A stretch of 64,000 nucleotides of DNA from positions 4,080,001 to 4,144,000 of the forward strand of contig NC_089274.1 of the NCBI RefSeq assembly GCF_963678975.1. The letters are read 5' to 3'. The notes under the pieces were generated by a model. The model was not told the origin of the DNA. It searched no databases and saw only the letters and a program-made list of their open reading frames with translations. A program made the translations under genes and the position numbers. Of this stretch, positions 47,766-60,400 are shown in pieces. This DNA is from Dysidea avara. Its lineage: Eukaryota > Porifera > Demospongiae > Dictyoceratida > Dysideidae. Position 1 is the first letter of the stretch, and every line of letters begins with the position of its first letter.

Positions 47766-48566
47766 TCATTGATTGGCTGGTAGAATCCACATTGCGGCTG
47801 AGGTACCAAATAATGGTCCCAGCCAATATACTGAGAATATAGCCATGGAGCTCTCCCCCTGTCTGCCTAGAAGGGCTGCTGTTGCTGTCAGTGGGTTAAC
47901 GTAAGCTCCAGTGTGATGTCCAAATATGAAATACAATGTCATATACACTGTGGCTGTGAATATGGCATCAACTGGTGGTGAGAACAAACCATCCGATACA
48001 CATAATATTAATGTGAAGGCTAGTTCCACCATGGAGCCCCAAACGGGGTTCACAGTCAATGGAGAGATGTGGTTACTCAGGTAGTAGAAAGTTGTGTGGT
48101 CTTGTGACAGCCCCAATAGAGTTAGCACACTGCATAGACTGAACGAATATGCAACAGCACACATCATTCCGCATAACTCCGTTACCAGTAGTATCCAGGA
48201 CTCTCTTAACGGCTTTTGTTTTGCGAGTTGGTCAGCTAATACGCCACATGGATTGGTGAAGGCGTTTCTACACACGAACTGTTTACAGCAGATGAACAAA
48301 TACATTATCAGTGATTGGATAAGAAAGTTATTTGCCATGATCCGTAATTCCAGGCCCCACGTACACCATAAGAACGAACAGATGAACTCATTGAAAATGG
48401 CGCGATTATGCTTGTTACTGATTCGATCCCAGAACAGATTTCTTACAGTCACAATCACTATAGTAGATAGGATATACACGTAGAATATCGAGGCGATCGG
48501 TAGATTCATTCCTGTGCCTCTGCCAACTTGTTCTAAATAAAGCGCTTTTTCGTCCGCGTAATTCAT
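47766..48566 (-). CDS. aquaporin-11/12-like channel
   Basis: 266 residues in a single exon, starting at the ATG at 48566 (MNYADEKALYLEQ). The upstream in-frame sequence has no other ATG that fits. Several hydrophobic segments suit a six-helix aquaporin fold. The first pore loop has NPC (105-107, in FTNPCGVLADQL), typical of the unorthodox aquaporin-11 group. The second loop has NPL (224-226, in TGAYVNPLTATA) where most aquaporins have NPA. The end VYWLGPLFGTSAAMW is a strong match to the helix 6 region of aquaporin-11/12. It likely conducts water or small solutes in an intracellular membrane. The stop of p23 lies 114 bp upstream of its start on the same strand. A 3' relic of the same gene is at 37676-37785. 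Confidence 0.87.
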   Translation of the reverse strand: MNYADEKALYLEQVGRGTGMNLPIASIFYVYILSTIVIVTVRNLFWDRISNKHNRAIFNEFICSFLWCTWGLELRIMANNFLIQSLIMYLFICCKQFVCRNAFTNPCGVLADQLAKQKPLRESWILLVTELCGMMCAVAYSFSLCSVLTLLGLSQDHTTFYYLSNHISPLTVNPVWGSMVELAFTLILCVSDGLFSPPVDAIFTATVYMTLYFIFGHHTGAYVNPLTATAALLGRQGESSMAIFSVYWLGPLFGTSAAMWILPANQ

Positions 48567-48680
48567 TATTATTTTGGATTTATAAATCAACCGGTGTATT
48601 GTAATTACGTCGTGCAAAATAGCGTAGCTAGAAGTAGTGATAAGGTCTGTGGTTCTGAAAATGATCCAATTCCTTAGCAA

Positions 48681-51364
48681 TTAATCACCCTTTTCTAAAT
48701 CAGGCATCTCTAAAAAATATGTTTATAGTGAATTACAAATATACTAACAATTACCTTCATCATCGCTATCATCCTCGTCATCACCCTAAAATGGAGACAA
48801 AACATTTTACAAACTTTATTTAGATTATGGTGTGGTTTCTTTTGTTTGAGGGATTCCAGTATATTCCAATACAAGTGCAATGAAGGAAAGGCCTTTAATG
48901 CAGCCAAAATTAAATAAAACCACATAATGTGTGTTGGGAATGAAGCAGGATTATATATATATGACCCGGTCAAATGCAAAATATTGTGTATGCATTAAAT
49001 GATACTTAATAAGTATGCCCCTATGAAAAGTTATATAAGTGCAACACTCCACAAAAAAGATGAGACACTGTCAATATCATGCTCAAGCCTTTGCAATTGT
49101 ACATACATACCAGAGGAGGGCGGGCAATGAAACTAAAATGTATCACACAAATGTTTCATTCATCGTGTGCTCAGTGATGTTAACTGTTTATTGTTGCTTC
49201 GTCTAGCATGCGAAGAGTTGGGTCAGTGCGACATATCAATACCGCCTTAAACCGAAGGGTTTTCGAAAAACCAAGTGTACCACTGTAAAGCTCTCAATCT
49301 AATTATACAGTAAATCCCATCCAACCCCACCGTTTACTAGTTTTGTATTCCACCTCAACTACGCCATTAAAGGAAAATATGTCTGCCCTCCTCTGTATAC
49401 ATACACATTCACACAACACGACAGGAAGGTGTTGGTGGTCTAGGTACTTTACTGAATTTGAGGCACTTGCAGGATTTTCATGGCTTTTAACATAATTTCT
49501 GATAGACTGTTTAATAATTTACACAAGTATAAAGTTCCAAGCTTTCTCTTGCAAAAGATGTCTGTGCAAAGACAGAAGGGCTAGTCACTTTCACACTGCC
49601 AGTTGATACACTTGCAACCAGGATCAAGAATTTCGATCATTGCCTTGATTGTTTGATTTCACTAACCTTGATATCTTGACCATGGACCATAAAAACCTAG
49701 TTAATTCCAAAGTTAGCTTTCGAAGGTGCTTGATCGCCACTTCTGTGGACATCTTGATCGCTTGATTCATTGTGAAAAAGTGCCTTGATTAGATTTCAAT
49801 CCCTGTTGCAAGCATTTCAACATCTATATACATCTCAGCACCTCAAATCTGAGCTAATAGTCTAGAAGTGAAAAACACTACTGCAATGCTGCTATTAGCA
49901 TTAATTGGCTTGTTAGCAAGCAAAGTTTTAGGGCTTCAGCAATCAACATTGATCCACACCAACCCTGAACATGGAAATCTGCACAGTATTTCTATATTAC
50001 CAAGACATTTTGCTGTCCACACACACTTGATAAAACTTATATAGTAATGTAGACACTACAAAATCACTCACTCCTAAATCCGGTGGGGCTCCCCCTGCTC
50101 CACCCATGCCCATTCCACCCATGCCTGCCATTCCACCCATTCCTGCCATTCCACCCATTCCACCCATACCTGCCATTCCACCCATCTGTTGCATCATCTA
50201 CGGAAACAGTGTCATGACAAGGAGGGAGAGCGGTGTGTACATACTGCATTAAGATCTCCTCCTCCACCTCCTGCACCCAATTCATCATCCATGTCACTGC
50301 CAGAATCATCTTCATCCCGCCATTTGTTGAAGTCAGTTTTTAAGAAGTGTGGCTAAAAATGATGAGATGTGTACTTATGAATATGATCACCAAAATGGCA
50401 ACCAACCCCAAATTTGGAGTTACCACTTATAAAAATGCATCCAACAAACTGAAGGACTGGAAGAAATACAAGGTCCCACCCAAAGGTATTACCCAAAAAT
50501 CATTGCCACATTGCAGTATTTCTGATCTCCTTTGATGGAGTTGAAATAATTTTTATAATTGATAAAAATTTAATGACTTTGATATCATACGATACTTTTT
50601 TTTTCTGAGAGATTTAAAAATGGTGGGAAAGCCTGCTCTTCATGTGTAGAATGCACAGGGGAGAATTATGAAACTGAAAGTATGAAAATATGTAACGTTT
50701 GTATGCACATTCAACCACAAACTTGTAAATATTAACCTGTCTAGACACCTTTCTCTGTGGTTTAATTGAGACAGTCAGAAAATGACCCATTCTATAGTAA
50801 CCATGCATTTTGTATAGGAAGAACCCAATATTGCACTGAAACTTCACCTCCGGAAAAGACTAAATTCTCAAAATTCCATGCAACACATTAATTTCTGTAA
50901 AGGACCATGACACAACTCACCTTTTTGGAGACTTTTAGCAGGCGACTCCAATATGGCCCTGGGTTCTTCTTCTTTAGTAAGAAGAAATAAAGTCGATCCG
51001 TTCTACTTTTCTTTGATTCCTTTCAGGTGTAAAAATAAACCTTTCACAAAGTAGACACAATTTTTTTGTACCTGTGGAATAACCTCATCAAAAAATTCCA
51101 ACTCAACTGCATACATGTGTCTCTCCACACCACCTACAGCTCTGTGAAGTACAGCAGTAATATTTCACTGTATGTGTACGGGCTATCACTAACTTGAAGA
51201 TTAATTTGCTCTCTGTCAATGAAATTTCTTCATTTTCCGTGTCCTCCAAATCTACCGTGATATAGAGCACATCTTTTCTTTGCGCCCAAAGAACAAGTGG
51301 ATAAAGTCTATAACAACATTTCTGAGCTAAATCTCAATTGCACGTTGACTCACGTTGAAGACAT
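48681..51364 (-). CDS. PTGES3: p23 co-chaperone of Hsp90
   Basis: Eight exons: 51364-51354, 51307-51194, 51141-51072, 51019-50921, 50352-50245, 50197-50072, 48785-48755, 48709-48681, giving 195 residues. The first exon holds only 11 coding bases. The CS domain starts LVLWAQRKDVLYITVDLED, continues SLTESKLIFK and YAVELEFFDEVIPQ, then SRTDRLYFFLLKKKNPGPYW, and ends with LKTDFNKWRDEDD, the p23 signature WxxDxxxWxD in variant form. A Met/Gly-rich stretch (MGGMAG repeats, exon 6) resembles fungal Sba1 and is not in the human protein. The acidic C-terminus GDDEDDSDDEEMPDLEKGD closely matches the vertebrate end. p23 stabilises Hsp90 with client proteins. It is divergent from the Alba gene with 79 bp between start codons. 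Confidence 0.93.
49111..49396. mobile_element. hAT-like MITE, 286 bp
   Basis: Left end CAGAGGAGGGCGGGCA and right end, inverted, ACAGAGGAGGGCAGAC. ATACATAC flanks both sides (49103-49110 and 49397-49404), 8 bp. It lies in the 1.3-kb intron of p23 between exons 6 and 7. The rest of that intron has no gene. Confidence 0.7.
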
Positions 51365-51443
51365 TTCGGAGATGACACGAGGGATGACAGGTCAGGGGAT
51401 TTCAGATTAGGCGTGCAGTTTCGATTGTGGTATTGAATTGTTT
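51365..51443. promoter_or_regulatory. bidirectional promoter between p23 and Alba gene
   Basis: Only 79 bp separate the p23 ATG (minus, 51364) from the Alba-gene ATG (plus, 51444). Both genes are housekeeping type, so a shared core promoter is likely. No TATA box is visible. The true transcription starts are unknown. Confidence 0.6.
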
Positions 51444-54400
51444 ATGGAGCATTACCGAAAAAAGCGGGTTAGATTTTACGAGGCTGAGGCGTTACCTAAC
51501 GAAATCAAAGTCAATAATTCTGGTAGGGCTCCAGATATTGTCTCCAAGGCCGTCAGAAAACTAAAGGTAGCCATTTATATGTTTTCTATATTATCAACTT
51601 TGTTAACAACAAGATGGGTCTTATTAGGAGACTGGATCTGAAGGTTTGGTGATATCAAGCAGTGGTCCAGCTGTGAGTAAAGCAGTCACTGTAGTGGAAT
51701 TACTGAAGAGAAGAGTACCAGTGAGTTGTTTGACCTAGTCTGTGCACACTGTATCTTAACCAAGACTCTATGCAATCCTAGTCTCGTCCTCGCAGACCCA
51801 TTCTCCGGGGTGGCACTTATCGATTAGAGTTAATACTTACACAAGATTTTACAAAAGGTAACGATTAAACAGTATTTTATGGCTGCGCAGTACAGACTTG
51901 ACAAAAGCAAAGCTTACCTCAAATCGTCACCGCTTGTGTAGTTATTAAACACCAATTATCACTCGCCAGAATTGGTGATTTCTCGGACAAAAATAGTATG
52001 GGCATTTCACCAGACCCTTTCGGAGGGGGGCGCTTATAATCTCTAATCGATAAGCGCCACCCCGGAGAATGGGTCTGCGAGGACGAGACTAGTGCAATCC
52101 CTCTTCTCCAGGAAGGCATTTATAATGTCTGATTGATAAGCACTACCCTTGGGAATTGGGGGACTACATAGCTGGTCTGTGGGCGAACCGCTTTTTCTCC
52201 ACACTGCGCTTATTGATTGGAAAATTATAAGTGCCTGCTCCAAAATAGGGTCTGGAATGGTTAACATAGGCAACACCCCCAACCACTATGGACAGTGTTA
52301 ATGAATCCCAACAAGCCTTTGCCCACAACTTGGCCCACAAACATTCAATATTCGAGTTCTAAGCCTTTTCAACAGAAAGATTTCAAGCCTGTGCCATGAT
52401 GCCGTAGAGCCTGCTTCACTGGCGAAGAGAATTGACTGCTCCCGAAGAAGAAAATGGTATGGTTTAAATTGCATTAAGTCGATGGTCAATAGAGCTTGAA
52501 ACTTATAAGTGAGATTGATTTTATACATGTCTGCAACAATGTTTGTAAGAATTTTGATTTTCTGATGAGGATACTGCAATAATTTTCTTAGTGACGTATG
52601 TTGGATTCAGGACTCGCATGTGTCGGTGCATATTAAAAAAGTGGAGTGGCTACCGTATCAGTGGAAATTTTTGAAGGACAAAGTTTTTGTGAATTTCACG
52701 AGTGTAAAGCTTTGTGAAATATATATAATATATCATTAATGTTGCTTGTGGTGGCAGCAACGTGTCTTGCTTTGTAAATAAAAATACGAAAAATTGCATT
52801 TCCACAAAAATTTGTTTCCTGAAAATTTCTGCCTATATGGTATTTGTTCAGGCACAACTGTGGTGGTCTTACATATGTAGGCCAAGCTTAAAGTGATGAT
52901 CGGTGAACCAAAAAAAAAACACCTTTGCTTTCGTTAAAAAGAAAGCAAGTGGTCAAGCCATGTATGTTGGGATTAGGGTGCCAACATATGTGACAAGAAA
53001 AAAAACTTAAGGTTTGTATAACTGTCTATATGAAGAGAAGTTTTGGGTTAGCTGTCCTCCAACCCTAGTCTCCAACTCACCTTTGTACTGATAGCAGCCC
53101 TGAATGGATGCCAGAAATAATTTACAGAATTTTTGGAATTGATGAAGTATGTCATTATTTTAGCAGAAATATGATTGAGCCAGTGATGAGCATTTACTGC
53201 ATTCGAGACTCCCCTAGTCTTCTGTCCAGTGTGTAAGGGTCAGGATTATTCATCAGTAAGCCAATTTTGGCAAGCATGCATTTCTGGCACAAAGTTCTGT
53301 TTATATTCAGACTTCAAACTAAACATTATTATATAATAAAACATATTCAAAACATGTTTATTCAGAACATTATTTTACATCGTTAGTTACTTTCAGTACA
53401 CCTTACAGACAAATAGTTATAATAGTGGTCAAACGTTGACCAAAGCCACAAGTTTAGCCGTAAGCCATAGGTCAAACTAATTTTATATACTTTGATCATT
53501 AGTCTAAACTGTATGTCTTTATGATACCCCTTGAGGGCCATTCCAAAGGTATTTAAGTGCTACCGAAAAACAAACTACTCACCTTAGCAAATGCATCACT
53601 TCTTAGAGTGATACCATTAGTTGTAGCAAATCAATGTGTTAGTGTTTGGAGATGTTTTTACATAATCCTTCCTGTCTGTTCCACTATGTCATCATCATCA
53701 TTATCAAATGTAGTATGTGCATTTTCGCTGTAAAAAAGGAGGGACCAATCAACAGTACAGTAGAAGGCATGATATGGTATCTACACCTGTAACTTTTAGG
53801 AAAATGAGGCAACTTATTTGTTAACAATTCTACAAAAATGTCTTTGAAGCTACTCACGAGATTTTGATACGCATCAAGCAGCTTTCAAAGATAGTAAATT
53901 TTGGCTTAGTACAAGCTGTAAATCTGAGAATTTTATCCCCCTCAAGATTTTCCACTTACGTATACATTATACATTATACAGTATGAATGTACAGTGAGTA
54001 TTCAGTTATCTAAGCACGTTTGTTCCTAAAAGTAGGTAAAAGTGTTCAGATAAGTGAAGTTGTTCAGCCCCATTGATTTCCATTCACTCTAATAGGATGC
54101 ACACTAATGACAAAACACTCTAATAGAACAGTCACTTTTGGTGTTCAAATAGTCAAGGTGTTTGGAACAGAATTTGTGTTGCATGGTAGACAATTCTGTA
54201 TCTACAAAACATTGGCTGTATGTACATATTTCTCACTACAGAATCTGTTACAAGATACACAGATAAAGTACATCAGGTTGGTTAACTGGTTTGGTTTTCG
54301 TTCACATTTCATATCATTTTTCGTTTAGAGTTGAAGATATCTGGGAACCAGACAGTGAAGACTTGGATGTGTAAGAACATCTAAATGTTGTGCAGAGTAT

Positions 54401-57400
54401 GAAACTTGTAAGAATCAAATTTCTTCAAGAATTACACCTAGTCACATAATTGCACAGAAGATTTAGTCCAGGCTATACCTCAGATGACCTTGTTTCAGAG
54501 TATAAAGTAATTGGTAACCCTTTCCTACACCAATTTTTTGTGCTGATTCCAAATCTGATGAGTGCCAGATGTGAAACATTGAGCATTTTGAGAAAATCAA
54601 ATGTGGTGCTCAAAAATCTGCAATTGTGCATCGGTATACTAAACAACTCTATGTTTGCAAAGGTAATACAAAAGCCAAGATAAATATTACATCACAGTAA
54701 GATGATTATTACAACACAAATAAAAATTATACTGATATTCAGAAGATGAGGTATCCCATGGTTTGCATGTTCAGTTATTTCTTGCTGGACTATGCAGATT
54801 CTTCATTGCCACTGCCATCACTGTCTGGTATTGTTGCTTTCACTGGGTTTTGGCAGCTAGCTTGTCCCATACGTATACATTTGTAAAACTCTGAGCAGGT
54901 AAGGGTGAATTTACCACAAGAGCAGAGTGCCATTTGCATCCAGTTTTGCAATCACAATTGACGAAGTTGAGCACCTCATCCTGCCCTGGTGGGGTAAAAA
55001 CTGGTTGGAAGTTCTGGTCCCAACCATACTGCAATGGGTCCAAATCTGGGGCAAAGACATGTCTACAGCCTTCCAAAATGCTGTTTGGAAATGAGCACGT
55101 TGGCAGTGGAGTTTGAATGCAGCCACAGTGGGTGGCAGGCTGCTCAGCTTGGGTGGTATATGGCGTTGGCCAGCAATTTTCCTTTTAAAAATATCTGCAC
55201 GCATGCTGTTTAATGATGTCCCTTGTTCCTTGTCATATAGTGTGGCTACAAATCTGAGACATGAGTCTGTGACCTCATCTAGTGATGCAGATGGGTCGCC
55301 TAGACAGAGATTATTTGTGAATGTCATCAGCCTTTTCAGTACCGTTGCCTTGCCTATACCAGCAAAAGAGGAGACAGTGTCACATCCACTCAAAGCGTGT
55401 GCTCCAAGGAGATTGGGAATTACTGCATCATGCTGTCACTGACATCAATAATTGCATGGCTTCTAGAACACCCTTCCATTATCACTTGAACGCAGTTACG
55501 ACAACACGCTTTCCATGTGGGATCTGAACTAAACACAATCGATCAACAATCATTTGAATGACTTGCTTCTTGTTGGCACTCACATTCAACACCATGGCTT
55601 GTTTGGGTAGAGGTGACCCTTCTGTTAACTTGTAAATACGACTTAATCATTTCTGTCGTATTGTCCAACACCCTGCATGACTTTATACTCATGTTGTAGT
55701 ATCTGTCAAAAACCACATGTAAAATTGTTGTGGTTTCTATTCTTTCCATGATACTGATCACTACTGCATTGATGAAAGCAGATACTTTTGCTGGTGAAGC
55801 TGGCCAAGGAACAGTCCAAAGCAAACCACAGCCATCCAGGATTACTACCTTGGGAAGTTGCCTGTTCCACATTCCACACATTACCTGCAGCTTGGTCTTT
55901 AACATGGACTTGCTAGTCTCTCTCATTTCACCACTATCATCAAAGAGAGCTATTGGGTGTGGACCCAATTCATCAGAGAATAAAGTCTCTATAGAACCAG
56001 TCTCTGTTGACAATGCCATAATTCTGATGACACGTACATAAATGAAATCAGTATCCACAGTATGCATGTCCTTGCCAAGTTTAGTAGCCTGTCTTGTTGC
56101 TGCTGCTATGGTCTTCACCTTTTGGTCAGTGTTTTGTAGAATCCAGCTGGCCACTGTCTCTCATATTCTAACCATTGACTAGTTCCTATTTCCACAGAAT
56201 TATGAACATTCACTGCTGCATCATCAACAATTCTACCAGAAAATATGTCAACAAGACCAATGACTGGATGCTTGTCACTTTTCAAATACATCAATGCATG
56301 TCGATACTGCTTCATGTATTTTCATTCTATCTGCAGCATCAGCTTTGATGCATGTATGCCTTTCCTCCTTGTGAGAAGTCACAACATATTGTTCTTCACC
56401 ATCTTTCATTGCTTCCAGGTCATTCATCAGCTGAGCACAAGTGCTATGGGAAAGAGCTCAAATGGCCAGAGTAGATTCATCCATTGCAGAGCCAACAATG
56501 CCTGCTGGTCCATGATCATATCGCATGTAGGTTGTCTCAATAAAGAGATGTGACCAAATGGCATTCCAAAAGCCATTCTTGCATGACATGCTCACTGGCC
56601 ATGAACTTCTTGAGTAGTGTTGGATGAAGTCACTGCATAGATCGAAGGTAGTAAAGACAATGTCATGCATACTAGATGCAAAGAAATATGGCAGCATTTC
56701 TTCAACAGCACACAAATGGAGTGGCCAATCTCCTTCCCTTTCTGCTCGAACAAACTTCATAATCAGTACCGGCTTAATGAGGCAGTCAACCCACAATTTT
56801 GTAGTGTTGCTTTTCTGGCATTTTGAGACCAGATTATTTTGTGAGATCATTTGGTTGAGTGCAGCTCTTGATTGTCTAGCACTGGTCTCAAGAGTTCTTC
56901 TGTGACAATATCTTACCAGACAGAAGCTTCGCCACTCCAGCAAAAGTAAACTTCAAAATTTCTTCAAACCCACTTCCTCGCATCAAGGTACCGACAGCTC
57001 CACAAAACTCATCATCATGTGCATTCCACCAAGATGGGGAACAAACATAGAGAACATGCATGCTCTGGTCCACCCAAGTTATGTTAACAGCCACCTGATA
57101 TAACTGCTGGTCATTGGTGAAAACAGTCCACTCCTGCCCAGTGAGTAATGTTGCACGTTATGCTTCTACCATAGCAGTCTTCATTGTGTCTGACTCAGCT
57201 GGAATCATATCCAAAAATGAAGGAAACTGAAACTGATTCTTCATTTTAGGTCCTATTCTATCTGATTTATAGCTATAAATACTACTGTGAAAGGATTGAT
57301 GTGGATGGCTTGCTCTATAGCTATGAAAAAAATTGGTAGGGTCATCTTTGATTCTATTTATAGAAAAATGCTCAAGGTTTAGCAACTGGCACTCATCAGA

Positions 57401-60400
57401 TTTGGATTCAGCAGGTACAAATTGATTTACAATAGCTTTAAAATTACTTTATATTGAAAAACAAGGTTGATCTAAAAATCAAAGCTTCTAGCCTGGACTA
57501 ATTAGGATATGTAGCTACATTTTTGAGGCTCCTGCATAGTCTATCTTTGTGCTTCGGACATTGCTCTCAATAAATATCAGAAAAGTTTCAAATCTGGTGG
57601 ACCAGTTACCACATAGAAGCCCGAGCATTTATTTTTATGTTTAAATAATAATTTTGGTATCTATTCAGGCCTCTGCAATTATTAGTTGGCATTCACCAAG
57701 ACCAGGGTGGAAATAGTTTTTAAATGGTAAAAGGAGTGCTTATGTAATTGACTTACACTTTGGACTTTTTACTTGAAACAATAAAACACGAGATGAAGCA
57801 GTGCACAGACTCCAGTATCATGCTAGGTGTGTTCAGATAATGGAAAAGTTCAGATAAACGAAGCCCATACAATTACATACAGAACTCAGTTAAAATACTC
57901 TAATAGAACATACACTTAGGCAAAAGTACTCTAATAGAACAGTCACTTCCACAGTTTTGAATGGATAATACATAATCCATGGCCGGATAATGGAGGGACC
58001 ACTGTATATGCCAGAATTGTTGCTTGGTTTGATAGAACAGTAAAATGCTCTAATAGAACACAATCACCACCTGCAAAGCTTTGACTGTCTCGATTTAAGA
58101 TTAGATACTGGACAGTCTGCTCAGCTGGTTGGCCCAAGGGGTGAAAAACCCCAAAAGGTACAATCACATGCATACATTCTATTAAACTAATAATTACAAT
58201 AATTAAGATTAAGTAAGTAAGTAAATTCGTCTATGTCTCTGGTAAATTGTTCCCTTTAATTGTTCTAGGATAGAAACTGTACTTATAAGTGTTAAGGGTG
58301 GCTTGTGGCAGGATAAAATGATTCAGGTGGTGTTGCCTTGTGTGAAATTGGGTACGTTGGTAATGTGCGGGAATAGAGATAGGTAGTGAGTTGTTAATTA
58401 TTTTGTAGAACAATGTTAGCCTTGATGATTGACGACGCTGTTGCAACGTGGGTATGTTAAGAGTGGATAATAATGATGTAACACTGATAGTTCTAGAGTA
58501 TTCCCATTGTGCAGCTCTTCTTTGTACTTTCTCCAACTTGTACATGTCAATAGATCCCAGACTGGGGCGGCATACTCCATGATGGGTCTAACTAATGTCA
58601 AGTATGCTGTTCTTTTAGTATCAGGTGGACAGTTGTAAAGATTTCGTTTTATAAAATTCAATACTTTGGTTGATTTATTACTTATCGTTTGTATATGAGA
58701 GGACCATGACATATTATTATCAATTCCTACACCAAGGTATGTATGGAGTTTCTTAATATCAAGATTATGACCTGATAGTGTGTAAGCATGTTGTAGGGGA
58801 GTCTAGGAACAAGTACACCATAGCACAGCACATTTATTAACATTTATTTTCATTTGCCATAACTTAGTCCATTCACTTAATTTTTGTAAGTCTTCTTGTA
58901 GTTGTTCTGCATCTTGAGGTGTTATAATAGGCTTGTAAATAACACAATCATCAGCAAATAGCCGAACTGAGGATGTAATGTTTTCATTGATGTCATTGAT
59001 ATAAACAAGGAACATGGGAGGGCCTAGAACCGTACCCTGTGATACCCCAGACTTAACTGGTGTTACATAGGATACTTCACTGTCAACCATTACTCTTTGC
59101 TGTCTTTTAGTCAGCCAGGATGAGATCCACTGAAGAAGAGGTCCTCGTACACCGTAAACTTTCAACTTGTTAAGCAGTCTTCTGTGTGGTACTGTATCAA
59201 AGGCTTTTGAAAGTCTATAAATACTAAATCAGTTTGCTGTCTGGCATTCATGGATCGTTAGATCTCGTCTATAAAATCTATTAGTTGAGTTTGGCAGAAG
59301 TGGTTGGGCCTAAATCCATATTGTAGAGGGTTCAAGAGGCTTTGTGATGTGAAGTATGACATTATATGGTGAAAAATAATCTGTTCCATCACCTTACAAA
59401 GGACTGACATCAATGAGATTGGTCAATAGTTTGCAGGAGTGCTTCAGTTTCCCTTTTTAAATACAGGGGTAATGTTAGCTGACAACCAGTCTTGAGGGAG
59501 AGTAGCATGTTCTAAAGATTGGGAGTAAATTATTTGTAGTACAGGAGAGATTGCATTAGCACAAAGCTTGATTACTTTGGTAGGTATGTGGTCAGGGCCA
59601 GGAGCCTTTGCCATTGGTGGTAAAACTGAGATTTTGTATTGGAAGATGAACAGAGTAATCCAGCTGTGGTGTATTGGATAGATCCTCAGTTGTAAATACA
59701 GACTGAAACTGATCATTCAGATCACACGCCTTTTGTTTTGTATTAGTACAGATTGTTTCTCCATCCTTAAGTGGTGCAATGCCAGTGTTATCTTTTCTTT
59801 TTGTCTTGATATATATGACCAGAATCTTTTTTTACTTTTAGATGAATCATTTAATAAGTTAGTGCAATAGTTACGATGTGCAGTTTCTAGTAGAGAGTTG
59901 ATTCTAGCTTGTTTGTAATTACACCAGTCAGTGTGGCTACCTGTTCGCTTAGCTTTGTCGTATAGACACACTTTCTTAATTTTATTTTGTGTTTGATGGC
60001 TGGATAAAAACCAAGGTAGCTTGTCACAAGATCTTGCAAGTTTAGATGGAATGTGCTTAGAAATGGCTTTTTCAATTGCATGTTTTAAGAGCTGCCAATT
60101 GTCCTCTACTGAGTTCTGTAATGGGTCTGAAGCACTGAAGTGCTCTTGAAATTCTTGAAGTTCATTTTTTTAAACTAGACATATCACCTTTATGATAGAA
60201 ATACACTCTACTAGGAGCTTTTTTGTTGATTGAAGGACACTTACAATTGATGGAAAACATAACTATTTCATGATTGGACTTTCCAGGGGAAGCACAGACT
60301 TCTTTGATTAGTGATGGTGTCGATGCAAGTACGAGGTCAAGTATGTGGCTTTGCCTAGTTGGTGAATTGACTAACTGTTTCAAGTTGTGGTTATTTATTG

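Noticed and set aside
51919..52282. Minus-strand frames of 66 and 79 codons
   Set aside because: They run through the foldback MITE and its flank and have no protein-like features.
55543..56154. 203-codon minus-strand frame as a single host gene
   Set aside because: It continues in other frames on both sides as part of one broken, repeat-type gene.
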